DNA of 43,792 nt, from the IMG/VR virus record IMGVR_UViG_3300008450_000087, positions 1-43,792 of that record. The stretch is one strand, 5' to 3'. The position numbers were made by a program, and so were the translations under genes. This document shows positions 5,995-13,810 of this stretch, piece by piece. The stretch is from a virus. The number at the start of each line of letters is the position of its first letter. Position 1 is the first letter of the stretch. Below the pieces are notes generated by a model. The model ran no database searches. It had not been told where the DNA came from and worked only from the letters and a program-made list of their open reading frames with translations.

Positions 5995-7467
5995 CTAGAA
6001 AACAGCTGCCCGCTCAATTACCCCTTCTGAGTCTATCGCAATCCAGCCATCCAGCACGAGTTGATCCATTGCGCGCCTGAATTGCTTGCGGGTTGTTTCG
6101 TTTTTTCCTCCGACTGCGTGAAAGAAACTGTCTTGTACGAAAGACTTCATGCACGATCCGCCGTTGCGCGATATCTCCTGGCCAATGATGTTGTTTACCG
6201 TGTTCGCGTGCCCGGTCAATTCTTGAGCCGCGCTGCTGCCGTCGCCAATGTTTACCGCTTTAGGGACAAGGCTAATCATGTCGCGCCCCTTTGCGTCTTT
6301 GCGCCCAATGTCTACGGCCTCCAGTTTAAAGTCTAGATCCTCTATCGGGTCGCTATCCTTTGCCTTGGTGCAGGTAAGTTTAGTGACCTTCTTGCCGCTG
6401 CTGACTACCTTGAACTCAAAGTCACACGCAGCACGCAGTGCAGACGAGCCACGGGCGCCCTTCTCGGCATCTTTGCCGCTGTGGTGTATCACTAGCACGG
6501 TAGCGCCTGTTTTCTCGCGTATACGGTCGCAGGCTTTGATAAAGCCGCCCATGTCTGACGCGCTGTTCTCGTCGCCGGCAAAGGATCGCGCCAGGGTGTC
6601 TATGACGACCAGCTTTACGTCCTGGCTGATTGAGTCGGCGGCCTGGTCGCACAACTCAATAAGGTGCTGGCATTCAATCGCAGCGTTGATCGTAACAGCG
6701 CTGCCGAGGATGCCTAGATTGGTGATCTGCTTATGATGGCGAATCTCCCATGCCTTTTTTCGCAGGTGAAGTCCTGACGCGCCCTCTGCTGCGATGTAGA
6801 TGACGTGCCCGCTGTTGTCCACGTCGCGGCCATGCCAGGCTATTGCCGAGGCGATGCTGGCGGCCATGTCGATGGCGATAAAGGATTTGTACGCGCCAGA
6901 CGGGCCAAAGATCACGCCGAAAGCGTCTGCCGGGATCACGCCGTCTATTAGCCATTGCTGGTTTGCGATCTGGTCAAGTGCTGAATCAGAGTCATAAGCA
7001 AGCCGGCGAAGAAACGGATTAAAGCCTTCTGCCTGTTCTGGCTGCGACTCTTCCAGCTCCTCAAGTTGACGGACGGCCCGCTCATGTACGGCGTGCGCCT
7101 CTGCCAGTTCCGCCAGGTCTGCGCTGGATAGCTCGGTTTTTGCAGCCTGCGCCGCTGCCAAATCGAAAATCAGTTTCGAGTGGTCAATAGCTGATCGCGC
7201 TGCCTGAATATCGTATTCGCGTCGGCGCTCTGGATTTAGTGAGTCGGCGAATAGATCGGAAAGGCGCAGGTCTACAGCCTCGACCACTTCTTGAGCCGAG
7301 CAGCCGGCAAAGCAGTGGACTAGAACGCGACTGTCCTTTTCCTCGATTGACAGGCAGTCATGTCCGCCATGCGCAGGGCACGAACACATATAGCCTTTGC
7401 CAGACTTCTTGACGCCATTGATACGAGACAGCAGTACGTCGATTGGTGCGCTGCCGTTAAATTTCAT
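5995..7467 (-). CDS. RepA-like hexameric helicase with zinc-binding N-terminus
   Basis: 490 residues from ATG 7467, whose ATGAAATTTAA overlaps the end of the HTH gene. Residues 28-56 hold five cysteines and a histidine (CSCPAHGGHDC, later HCFAGC), a CHC2/P4-alpha-type zinc domain. After a helical linker comes the AAA_25/RepA ATPase: Walker A GPSGAYKS at 188-195, Walker B KLVVID at 285-290, then VIHHSG at 326-331 and the arginine-containing GARGSSALR. Such proteins unwind DNA at origins and may also prime or load host primase; no TOPRIM primase domain is seen. The iteron region directly downstream and the lack of a phage polymerase suggest it opens the origin and recruits host replication proteins. 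Confidence 0.88.
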   Translation of the reverse strand: MKFNGSAPIDVLLSRINGVKKSGKGYMCSCPAHGGHDCLSIEEKDSRVLVHCFAGCSAQEVVEAVDLRLSDLFADSLNPERRREYDIQAARSAIDHSKLIFDLAAAQAAKTELSSADLAELAEAHAVHERAVRQLEELEESQPEQAEGFNPFLRRLAYDSDSALDQIANQQWLIDGVIPADAFGVIFGPSGAYKSFIAIDMAASIASAIAWHGRDVDNSGHVIYIAAEGASGLHLRKKAWEIRHHKQITNLGILGSAVTINAAIECQHLIELCDQAADSISQDVKLVVIDTLARSFAGDENSASDMGGFIKACDRIREKTGATVLVIHHSGKDAEKGARGSSALRAACDFEFKVVSSGKKVTKLTCTKAKDSDPIEDLDFKLEAVDIGRKDAKGRDMISLVPKAVNIGDGSSAAQELTGHANTVNNIIGQEISRNGGSCMKSFVQDSFFHAVGGKNETTRKQFRRAMDQLVLDGWIAIDSEGVIERAAVF

Positions 7468-7642
7468 CCGTGCGCGCTCCTTGCTTTTCCCACTCGGCCA
7501 GGTCGTCAATGTGCCAGCGGTTAAGTGTCCCGCACTTGCGCGGACGTGGGAATTTTCCGGCCTCGATCATCCGGTAGATGGTGCGCTCTGATAGCAGGTA
7601 TCGAAAGGAAACCTCCTTAACGTTGAGCATTATTTTCTGCAT
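7457..7642 (-). CDS. AlpA/excisionase-like HTH protein
   Basis: 61 residues from ATG 7642 with GGAG nearby. LNVKEVSFRYLLSERTIYRM, then IEAGKFPRPRK and RWHIDDLAEWEK, is the winged-helix pattern of AlpA, Xis and helix_turn_helix_17 proteins. No integrase is present, so a role as transcriptional regulator or as origin-binding protein for the helicase encoded next to it is more likely than excision. It overlaps the helicase start by 11 bases and faces the divergent helicase operon. Confidence 0.75.
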   Translation of the reverse strand: MQKIMLNVKEVSFRYLLSERTIYRMIEAGKFPRPRKCGTLNRWHIDDLAEWEKQGARTDEI

Positions 7643-7724
7643 ATCCACTCCTTGTTTTTCGTTGTCAGGCGTTGCCAAGGTGGGCAGCATACGTTACCTT
7701 GACGGCTCAATGAAAGGGGGCGAC
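7643..7724. promoter_or_regulatory. Divergent intergenic region between replication operons
   Basis: These 82 bases separate the minus-strand HTH-helicase operon from the plus-strand recombination operon and must hold promoters for one or both. A plus-strand candidate is TTGCCA (7672-7677), 17 bases, TACCTT (7695-7700), with a weak -10. No convincing minus-strand hexamers were found. Confidence 0.4.
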
Positions 7725-9518
7725 ATGAAAATAGCTTTACGCGACTATCAACAAGAAGTATTTGACAAGGTGATTGCTTACTTTCGATCACCGAAAGGCG
7801 CAGAGCCTGCAATCGTGGATATGTCGGTTGGCAGCGGGAAAACCGCGCTCGCTGCATTTCTTGCGCAGAACTCGGCAAGCAAGGGCGGGCGCGTGATGCT
7901 GATTGCGCGCCAGGGCGAGCTAGTACAGCAGGATGGCGAGTTTGCCGAGGCTATCGGTGTCAGCGTCAGCTATTACAGCAGCAGCCTTGGCGCGAAGTCG
8001 GTACGGCATAACACTATTATGGGCACCGAGGGTACGGTAGTTCGCTCGCTTGATTCAGCGTTTAAGGCATGGGCGCCTGATCTGATCCTTTGGGACGAGG
8101 CGCACCAGGGCGACTATGAGCGCGATGAATCCATGTTCATGAGGATCATGTCGCACTTCCAAACGCTAAACCCGAAAGCGCGCATTCTCGGCCTTACCGG
8201 CTCTCCGTTTCGCGGAACCGAAAGCATGATCGGAGACTTTTGGCGCGCGTGCATTGCGTCAATCTCGACTGAGTTCCTAATTGGCGAGGGCTGGTTGGTG
8301 CAGCCGCACTTCGGATGGCCTGAGCACGAGTCTGATTCGTTTGACTTTTCCATGCTTGAGCAGGAAAACGGCGGACTTGAATTTACTGATGAGCAGATGG
8401 ACAAGCTGCGCGCAGGCGATCCGACAAAGACAGAGCGGATCATGGCCGAGGTTGTTCATCGCACCGCTGACGACTTGGGCGTGCTGATCTTTGCGCAAAC
8501 CAAAAAGCATTGTCTTGAGATTGCCGGCGCATTGCCGCCAGGTAGCTGGGCGATTATCACCGACGAAACTCCAGACAAAGAGCGGGCCGCTTATATTGCA
8601 GGCGCAAAGACTGGCGCAATCAAGTACACGATCAACGTGGCGGTACTTACTACCGGCGTAGACGTTCCGTATTGGCAGTCAATCGTATACCTTCGCCCGG
8701 TCGGCTCGCTCGTGCTGCTGATTCAGTCTATCGGGCGAATCTTGCGCCTGCTGATCGAATCAGGAGCCGATATGAACGCATTAGATCGTGACGGGCGCCT
8801 GGCAGAGATTGCCGCAAGCCCTAAGCCGTTTTCGCGGGTGTATGACTATGCCGGCGTGATGGATCGCCTTGGCCACTTGTACGAAAACCCACTCCTAGCC
8901 CAAGCCCAGCTCGAAAAATCCAAGCGCGAAGGCTCGGTCATCTATTGCCCCGTGTGCAATGTCGAAAACTCAGACAAGGCCCGTCGCTGCATTGGAGTCG
9001 ATCACAAAGGCGTTCGCTGCGATCACTTTTGGCTTAGCCAGGATTGCCGAAAGTGCGGCGCAAAGAATGACGTAACAGCGCGCGATTGCCGTGTGTGTGG
9101 CGAGCAGTTGATTGACCCGAACGCCAAGCTGCTGCACAAGGCTTACACTGACACCGAGTTGGTAGCGGTCACCAAAATGGAAATGGAACCTACAAAAAAC
9201 GGCGGGCTGATTATCAAGTATGAACTTGAAGGCGAAAAGCCGGAGCACGGATGGCCTGTTGAGTTTTATTCTCCAGCAGGATCGCCGACGGCTAAGCGTG
9301 TTTGGTACAACAACTTTGTAAAGGCGCACGTCCGCACGAGCAAATGGCAGTCGCAGGTGTACGGCATGAAAACGGTTGCGGCCATCCTAAAGATGAAAGC
9401 TATGTTCAATAAGCCGACGCACATTGCTTACCGGATCAATGAAAAAGGAAAGTATGTGATAGGGCGCCGACGATTCAATGACGGCATGACCACAAACGAA
9501 AAAGGCGAGCGGGAATGA
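7725..9518 (+). CDS. Superfamily II DNA helicase (DEAH) with C-terminal zinc fingers
   Basis: 597 residues. ATG 7725 is chosen because AGGGGG lies just upstream and the family motifs start at once (RDYQQEVFDKV). Motif I VGSGKTA at 35-41, motif II DEAH at 124-127, motif III LTGSPFRG at 157-164, motif VI QSIGRILR at 334-341. After the helicase core, residues ~408-460 hold CPVC, CRKC and CRVCG pairs, one or two zinc ribbons probably for DNA binding. It is the type of helicase found beside RecE-like nucleases in siphovirus recombination/replication modules. Its stop overlaps the next gene by four bases. Confidence 0.88.
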   Translation: MKIALRDYQQEVFDKVIAYFRSPKGAEPAIVDMSVGSGKTALAAFLAQNSASKGGRVMLIARQGELVQQDGEFAEAIGVSVSYYSSSLGAKSVRHNTIMGTEGTVVRSLDSAFKAWAPDLILWDEAHQGDYERDESMFMRIMSHFQTLNPKARILGLTGSPFRGTESMIGDFWRACIASISTEFLIGEGWLVQPHFGWPEHESDSFDFSMLEQENGGLEFTDEQMDKLRAGDPTKTERIMAEVVHRTADDLGVLIFAQTKKHCLEIAGALPPGSWAIITDETPDKERAAYIAGAKTGAIKYTINVAVLTTGVDVPYWQSIVYLRPVGSLVLLIQSIGRILRLLIESGADMNALDRDGRLAEIAASPKPFSRVYDYAGVMDRLGHLYENPLLAQAQLEKSKREGSVIYCPVCNVENSDKARRCIGVDHKGVRCDHFWLSQDCRKCGAKNDVTARDCRVCGEQLIDPNAKLLHKAYTDTELVAVTKMEMEPTKNGGLIIKYELEGEKPEHGWPVEFYSPAGSPTAKRVWYNNFVKAHVRTSKWQSQVYGMKTVAAILKMKAMFNKPTHIAYRINEKGKYVIGRRRFNDGMTTNEKGERE

Positions 9519-9988
9519 TTGAGGTCATAGCGGGCGACTTCCTAACATTCCGCCCGCTGGTCAATCCGAAAGTTTGCCGGCCAGAGTGGAATGAGCAGGT
9601 TGATTTTGTCGCATGGATGCGGCATTGGTGGCCAGATGATGCCGCAATGATGATTCACCCGGCCAACGAAGGCGACGTTGCCGTGCAGCATCGCCAGGAT
9701 CAAATAAAGGCCGGGATGCTAAAGGGCGCCAGCGACTTGATCCTGCTTAAGGCTGGCCATTCTCACGCCTGCGCGCTTATTGAGTTTAAGCGGTGCTGGC
9801 ATAAGGCCAAGCCGACAACGGAGCAGCGCGACCTGCTGCGGCTAGCCGTGAGCGATGGCAAGTTCGCTGCCGTGGTTAATGGATGCGAGGCAGCTAAGGT
9901 TGCTTTCATTATTTACAAAAAAGGCTTGTCTAGTGCTGAGCTAGTCGGTAAGGTGGCGCTTCCACTAATTGAAGGAGATGGACGATGA
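9515..9988 (+). CDS. VRR-NUC domain nuclease
   Basis: 157 residues, start overlapping the helicase stop (ATGATTG). The PD-(D/E)xK core is visible: HPANEG at 48-53, GASD with Asp74, and IEFK with Glu90 and Lys92, D-x15-E-x-K. VRR-NUC proteins are structure-specific nucleases often linked to SF2 helicases in phages, acting on branched or flap DNA. The one-operon link to helicase, exonuclease and SSB fits this. Confidence 0.85.
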   Translation: MIEVIAGDFLTFRPLVNPKVCRPEWNEQVDFVAWMRHWWPDDAAMMIHPANEGDVAVQHRQDQIKAGMLKGASDLILLKAGHSHACALIEFKRCWHKAKPTTEQRDLLRLAVSDGKFAAVVNGCEAAKVAFIIYKKGLSSAELVGKVALPLIEGDGR

Positions 9989-10815
9989 AAGAGGGTATCT
10001 ATACGAGCGACCAGCTCAGTAATGAGCAGTATCATGCGAGCGAAGGCATCAGCAAAAGCGGCATTGACCGAGTTGCGCGCAGCCCGCAGCACTTTGTTAG
10101 CGGCGGCATTCACGAGCCGAGCCGCGCCATGGAAATTGGAACTGCGATTCACTGCGCAGTATTGGAGCCGATGGTATATAAGCGCGAGTATCGCACCGTT
10201 GACTGCATGGCTCGCACAAGCGCGATCTATAAGGCGGCGTGCAAAGACCGCGATTCGTCGTTGGTTCTGACGCAAGCAGAAGGCGACAAGATCGAAGGAA
10301 TGCAGGCTGCCATCATGCGCAACAAGTCTGCGGCAATGCTTCTGAGTGGCGAAGGCCAAAATGAGCTGTCTGTCTTCGCGAAAGACCCAGAAACAGGCGT
10401 GCTGGTAAAGTGTCGATTTGACCGGCTGATTGGCGGCGTGGCAGTTGACCTCAAGAAAACACAAGACGCACGCAGCCCAGCATTTAGCCGAGCGATTGAA
10501 AACTATCGCTATCATGTGCAGGCAGCGTTCTACATGGACGTTTACCACTGGGCAACAGGCGAAACCCTGAGCTCCTTTAAATTCATCGCGGTAGAAGAGT
10601 CGTCGCCACACGGCGTGCGCGTTTACACGATCAACGAAGAGTCGATCATGGTAGGCCGCGCACTATACCGTGACGCGCTAAATATTTATGCGGAATGCCT
10701 AGACAAAGGCGAATGGCCTGCGTATGGTGACGACGAAGAAGAAATTGGCATTCCTGGATGGGCAATCAGCCAGTTTGAAGACTCGCTAGAAGTAAACTTT
10801 GACGAAGGAGAATAA
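9985..10815 (+). CDS. RecE-like exonuclease (PDDEXK, DUF3799 type)
   Basis: 276 residues, ATGA overlap with the nuclease. GTAIHCAVLEP at 52-62, Asp146 in KCRFDRL, Asp155-x-Lys157 in AVDLKKTQ and YHVQAAFYMDVY at 176-187 match the active-site layout of the RecE C-terminal/YqaJ family. It should degrade 5' strands of double-stranded ends for annealing-type recombination. A RecT/Erf/Redbeta annealing partner is not obvious; the next gene may take that place. Confidence 0.85.
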   Translation: MKEGIYTSDQLSNEQYHASEGISKSGIDRVARSPQHFVSGGIHEPSRAMEIGTAIHCAVLEPMVYKREYRTVDCMARTSAIYKAACKDRDSSLVLTQAEGDKIEGMQAAIMRNKSAAMLLSGEGQNELSVFAKDPETGVLVKCRFDRLIGGVAVDLKKTQDARSPAFSRAIENYRYHVQAAFYMDVYHWATGETLSSFKFIAVEESSPHGVRVYTINEESIMVGRALYRDALNIYAECLDKGEWPAYGDDEEEIGIPGWAISQFEDSLEVNFDEGE

Positions 10816-10816
10816 C

Positions 10817-11377
10817 GTGGAAGGCTCACTAGCTCACACAATCACACCGAAAAGCGATCAGGCCAATGCCGATGATTTGATTGCCTCGCCTGTTACTGTG
10901 CAAATCGTATCGGTTAAGCAGGGCGACAAGGAATCGCCGGTTTGGATCACAACGACAGGCTTTGAAGGCCGCGCATGGAAACCCTGTAAGTCGATGCGGC
11001 GCGTATTGATCGCTGCATGGGGCGAATACCCGTCCGCATGGATTGGCCGCAGTGTTACGCTGTTCTGTGACCCTGAGGTGATGTATGGCGGAGTCAAGGT
11101 TGGCGGGATTCGTATCAGCCATATGAGCGACATTGCTGCGGATCTGGCTTTGTCGTTGACCGCAACGCGCGGCAAGCGCAAGCCGTTTACGGTTCGCAAA
11201 CTTGAAGTGCCGATGTACCCTGCTGCCGTATTTGACAGCAAACTTCAAGCAATGCGCGGCCAAATCAAGCTCGGAAAGATGACAGCAGAACAAGTAATCA
11301 GCCACGCCGAAAAAACAGGCAAGCTGACAGACGAACAGAAGGCCGCTATTTCGGCGCCTTTTAATGATGGGGAATAG
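10817..11377 (+). CDS. Conserved phage protein of the recombination operon
   Basis: 186 residues. GTG 10817 is chosen for the GAAGGAG directly before it. The central part (RAWKPCKSMRRVLIAAWGEY, then YPSAWIGRSVTLFCDPEVM and GGIRISHMSDI) is a compact beta-rich domain I recognise as recurring between RecE-like exonucleases and SSB in siphoviruses, but I know no function for it. The C-terminal ~45 residues (MTAEQVISHAEKTGKLTDEQ) are helical. An accessory or annealing role is an inference from position only. Confidence 0.7.
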   Translation: MEGSLAHTITPKSDQANADDLIASPVTVQIVSVKQGDKESPVWITTTGFEGRAWKPCKSMRRVLIAAWGEYPSAWIGRSVTLFCDPEVMYGGVKVGGIRISHMSDIAADLALSLTATRGKRKPFTVRKLEVPMYPAAVFDSKLQAMRGQIKLGKMTAEQVISHAEKTGKLTDEQKAAISAPFNDGE

Positions 11378-11379
11378 TA

Positions 11380-11766
11380 ATGAACGTATTTAGCTTTACA
11401 GGCAACCTAGGCAAAGACTGCCGCAAAGGCACTGGCTCCACTGCCGTTCTGAATTTTGGCGTAGGCGTAAAGTCTGGCTTTGGCGACAAGGCGCAAACCA
11501 TCTGGATTGACTGCGCGCTGTGGGGCAAGCAAGCCGAAAGCAAGCTGTCTGATTATCTGCTCAAGGGTCAGCAGGTTGCCGTTAGTGGCGAGCTTGGCAC
11601 GCGCGAACATGAAGGCAAGACCTATCTGACGTGCCGGGTTAACTCGATTGATCTGGTCGGCGGCAGGCGTGATGAGTCGGCGCCGCAGCAGTCGCGGCCA
11701 GCTCAGCAGCCGGCAGCAAAACCGGCTCCTGATTACGACAGCTTCGACGACGATATCCCCTTCTAA
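11380..11766 (+). CDS. ssb: Single-stranded DNA-binding protein
   Basis: 128 residues. The OB-fold begins FSFTGNLGKDCR and continues IWIDCALWGKQAESKLSDYL and GQQVAVSGELGTREHEGKTY; a Q/P/A-rich linker follows, and the acidic end DSFDDDIPF is the classic C-terminal tip that binds host replication and repair proteins. Follows the previous gene by two bases. It should coat single-stranded DNA during phage replication and recombination. Confidence 0.93.
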   Translation: MNVFSFTGNLGKDCRKGTGSTAVLNFGVGVKSGFGDKAQTIWIDCALWGKQAESKLSDYLLKGQQVAVSGELGTREHEGKTYLTCRVNSIDLVGGRRDESAPQQSRPAQQPAAKPAPDYDSFDDDIPF

Positions 11767-11814
11767 CCACCCCGCGCCAGCCTAAACCCCTGGCGCATCA
11801 CCCGGATACCAGTT

Positions 11815-12306
11815 ATGCCACGCTCAATAATCCGCGAAGTAGAAGATGAATATGGCGAGCCGTTTTGGGATGTTGTGGCCGGATATGCTGCGGATGGCCA
11901 CAGCATCCACTCGACAGCGGATATGCTCGGCTATGCGTCCGATACGCCGTTTCGCCGGCTGATTGCTCGGCATGGCGTCACGATAAAGTTTGCCAGTGCG
12001 CAAGAATCAGTGTTTCAGAAAGAGGCGCGAGCCAGCAGGATTGGGCGATGCTCTGAGGCGCAACTGGCCGCAACTAAGACAGCCAGCGCCGCAAACACTG
12101 GCTATATTTATCTTGACTACAAAGGCGTTCGGGATACACTCGCCGGGCACGCTAGGCGACTAGGCATGTCGATTAGCACGGTTCGCAAGCGGTATGCTGC
12201 AAATCCTGATCCGGTGCATGTGTTCTTTAAGGGGTCGCATGTTGTAGTGCCGATTGGGAAGGGCTGGGGCGAGTTTAAGGATAGTGATAAGGGAGGCTGG
12301 TTGTGA
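11815..12306 (+). CDS. Putative DNA-binding HTH protein
   Basis: 163 residues from ATG 11815. Two possible helix-turn-helix segments are visible: residues ~20-45 (DGHSIHSTADMLGYASDTPF) and ~108-130 (GHARRLGMSISTVRKRYAAN). The C-terminus is beta-like with a WGEF motif. Likely a regulator or accessory replication factor; there is no known family name I can attach. It is followed by an overlapping small gene that starts with a strong ribosome site. Confidence 0.65.
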   Translation: MPRSIIREVEDEYGEPFWDVVAGYAADGHSIHSTADMLGYASDTPFRRLIARHGVTIKFASAQESVFQKEARASRIGRCSEAQLAATKTASAANTGYIYLDYKGVRDTLAGHARRLGMSISTVRKRYAANPDPVHVFFKGSHVVVPIGKGWGEFKDSDKGGWL

Positions 12307-12434
12307 CCACCCGCCGCTACCAAGTAAAAACAACCGGCAAGCCAGCTTTTAGCATGATATGCTCAGAATGCCTTAAGGACGCGACAGCATCCTGCATTAA
12401 AATTTTTGGAAATAGACTGGAGTGGGTGAGATGA
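12303..12434 (+). CDS. 43-residue CxxC protein
   Basis: GTG 12303 sits six bases after GGAGG and overlaps the previous stop; its own TGA overlaps the ATG of the ibrB-like gene (ATGA 12431-12434). The product ends SMICSECLKDATASCIKIFG then NRLEWVR, with C-x2-C and a third cysteine, perhaps a small metal site. Strong coupling on both sides makes it a real gene and probably part of the cassette downstream. Confidence 0.65.
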   Translation: MTTRRYQVKTTGKPAFSMICSECLKDATASCIKIFGNRLEWVR

Positions 12435-13078
12435 ATTTTGACTATTTGGCAGACCTTCCAATCGACGAGCGAGTCGAAGAAATCAACCGATTGCGCGAGA
12501 TGATTCACGCGCACAGCCCATTCAATTCTGAGCCTGTCGACTTCGTGCGATGGGTAAAGAATGACATTGTGCATGCAAACGACTACAACCCGAACAGCGT
12601 GGCTCCGCCGGAGATGAAACTGCTCGAGCATTCCATTATGAGCGATGGCTATACTCAGCCAATTGTCACATGGCCAAACGAAGGTATCGAAGTGGTAGAC
12701 GGCTTCCACAGGCACCGAGTCGGCAAAGAGTCTCCAGCGATCAGCGCCCGCGTGCATAGCTATCTACCCATAGTTGAGCTGAAGGCTGGCCAGCATGACC
12801 GCAATGATCGGATGGCAGCAACCATTCGACATAATCGAGCGCGCGGCGCTCACAAAGTCGAGTCAATGTCGGAAATTGTTGTTGAGCTAAAGCGCCGTTT
12901 TTGGACTGATGAGCGCATTTCTACAGAACTTGGTATGGATGCTGATGAGGTTTTGCGTTTGCAGCAAGTTACTGGACTGGCAGGGCTGTTTGGCGACGAG
13001 GCCTTCAGCGAGGCATGGGAGGCTGTTTCGTTCGACGAGGCAGACGAATTGGAGCTGATTGATGAATCGAAAGTTTAA
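12431..13078 (+). CDS. ibrB: IbrB-like ParB-fold protein
   Basis: 215 residues from ATG 12431 (GGAGTGG upstream). Residues 43-110 form the ParB/Srx nuclease-like fold: VKNDIVHANDYNPNSVAPPE, LLEHSIMSDGYTQPIV, then VVDGFHRHRVGKE at 88-100 with the GxHR nucleotide-binding motif. This matches IbrB, known from enterobacterial prophage-like islands, where it works with IbrA to raise expression of eib genes. Residues ~120-185 (MAATIRHNRARGAHKVESMS and a predicted HTH) resemble the ParB linker. The ParB fold can bind or hydrolyse nucleotides (CTP in ParB, ATP in Srx and serine kinases). It is followed within one operon by the IbrA homologue, as in known IbrAB pairs but with two genes between. Confidence 0.85.
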   Translation: MNFDYLADLPIDERVEEINRLREMIHAHSPFNSEPVDFVRWVKNDIVHANDYNPNSVAPPEMKLLEHSIMSDGYTQPIVTWPNEGIEVVDGFHRHRVGKESPAISARVHSYLPIVELKAGQHDRNDRMAATIRHNRARGAHKVESMSEIVVELKRRFWTDERISTELGMDADEVLRLQQVTGLAGLFGDEAFSEAWEAVSFDEADELELIDESKV

Positions 13079-13469
13079 GCGCGTTTATCGGCATTACCTA
13101 GAATGTGAGGAATATCAAGGTGCGATGTGGAAGGTTTTGCCGCCTTCCGAGCGCATTGGCATGCCAGAGGCGTCTGCGGCGCTCATGATAGATTATGAGG
13201 CCTTTCTATCCGCTTGCATGCTTGTGCTAGAGCGGTGGCCAAATAGCTGCGACGTTAATCTAAGCGCCTCAGTCATCAATCACCAAGCATGGATTGGGCA
13301 CGCTGCATGCTACATTCACCACGGAGCAAGCGAAGACCTTACAAGGCTCGGCTGGCGCATGATGACGGAAGAGCAGCAAGAAATGGCAAACCTGGCCGCT
13401 GACATTGCTATATTGGAATGGAGAGATAGGTATGAGCGTGCAAATCCTAAACTTGTCAAAAGACCGTAA
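13062..13469 (+). CDS. Unknown protein within the Ibr cassette
   Basis: 135 residues from ATG 13062, overlapping ibrB by 17 bases, with GGAG upstream. Rich in aromatic residues, histidine and cysteine (INHQAWIGHAACYIHHGASE), all-helical by composition; the H-x2-W-x2-H-x3-C-x2-H-H cluster could bind a metal. No family recognised. Its retention between IbrB and a GNAT protein suggests a role in the same process. Confidence 0.7.
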   Translation: MNRKFKRVYRHYLECEEYQGAMWKVLPPSERIGMPEASAALMIDYEAFLSACMLVLERWPNSCDVNLSASVINHQAWIGHAACYIHHGASEDLTRLGWRMMTEEQQEMANLAADIAILEWRDRYERANPKLVKRP

Positions 13470-13809
13470 AGACTTCTATTTGCTGATGGGGCCGTACTTC
13501 GGCTCTAGAGCTGTAGCAAAAGAGGTAGGAATTAACATTTACGACGATGACGATAAGGAATGGTTTGGCGCTTTTGTCGATGGCTCTCTGATTGGGTTCG
13601 CATCGGTTAGAAAGTCGGTAGTTTCTGACTGCTACGTAAAGCCAGCATGGCGATGGAATGGAGTATTTTCTGCGCTGCTATCAAGAATTTTGCTTGCATT
13701 CCCATGCAAGCTAACTGCAAACTGCACAAAAGCCAGCCTAGGTACATTCATTGCGCTTGGCTTTTCCGAAAAGTCATCGACTAAGAACTTCACTCGAGTA
13801 GAGAATTGA
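13432..13809 (+). CDS. Short GNAT-fold acyltransferase (Mom-like candidate)
   Basis: 125 residues from ATG 13432, six bases after GGAGAG and overlapping the previous gene by 38 bases. WFGAFVDGSLIGFASVR at 44-60, SDCYVKPAWRWNGVFSALL at 65-83 (beta4 and the acyl-CoA loop, here R-x2-G-V-F instead of R/Q-x2-G-x-G/A) and SLGTFIALGF at 102-111 follow the GNAT order. The protein is close to the minimum size of the fold. The phage Mu DNA-modifying protein Mom is also a GNAT-fold protein that acts on adenine in DNA, so with IbrA/IbrB a DNA-modifying role is possible but unproved; an ordinary acetyltransferase is the alternative. Confidence 0.7.
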   Translation: MSVQILNLSKDRKDFYLLMGPYFGSRAVAKEVGINIYDDDDKEWFGAFVDGSLIGFASVRKSVVSDCYVKPAWRWNGVFSALLSRILLAFPCKLTANCTKASLGTFIALGFSEKSSTKNFTRVEN

Positions 13810-13810
13810 C

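Noticed and set aside
7457-7642. Excisionase of a temperate phage
   Set aside because: Fold fits Xis/AlpA, but no integrase, attachment site or CI-like repressor is visible, so a regulator or initiator role is preferred.
9913-10611. 232-residue minus-strand ORF
   Set aside because: Shadow of the VRR-NUC and RecE-like genes, whose active-site motifs are intact on the plus strand.
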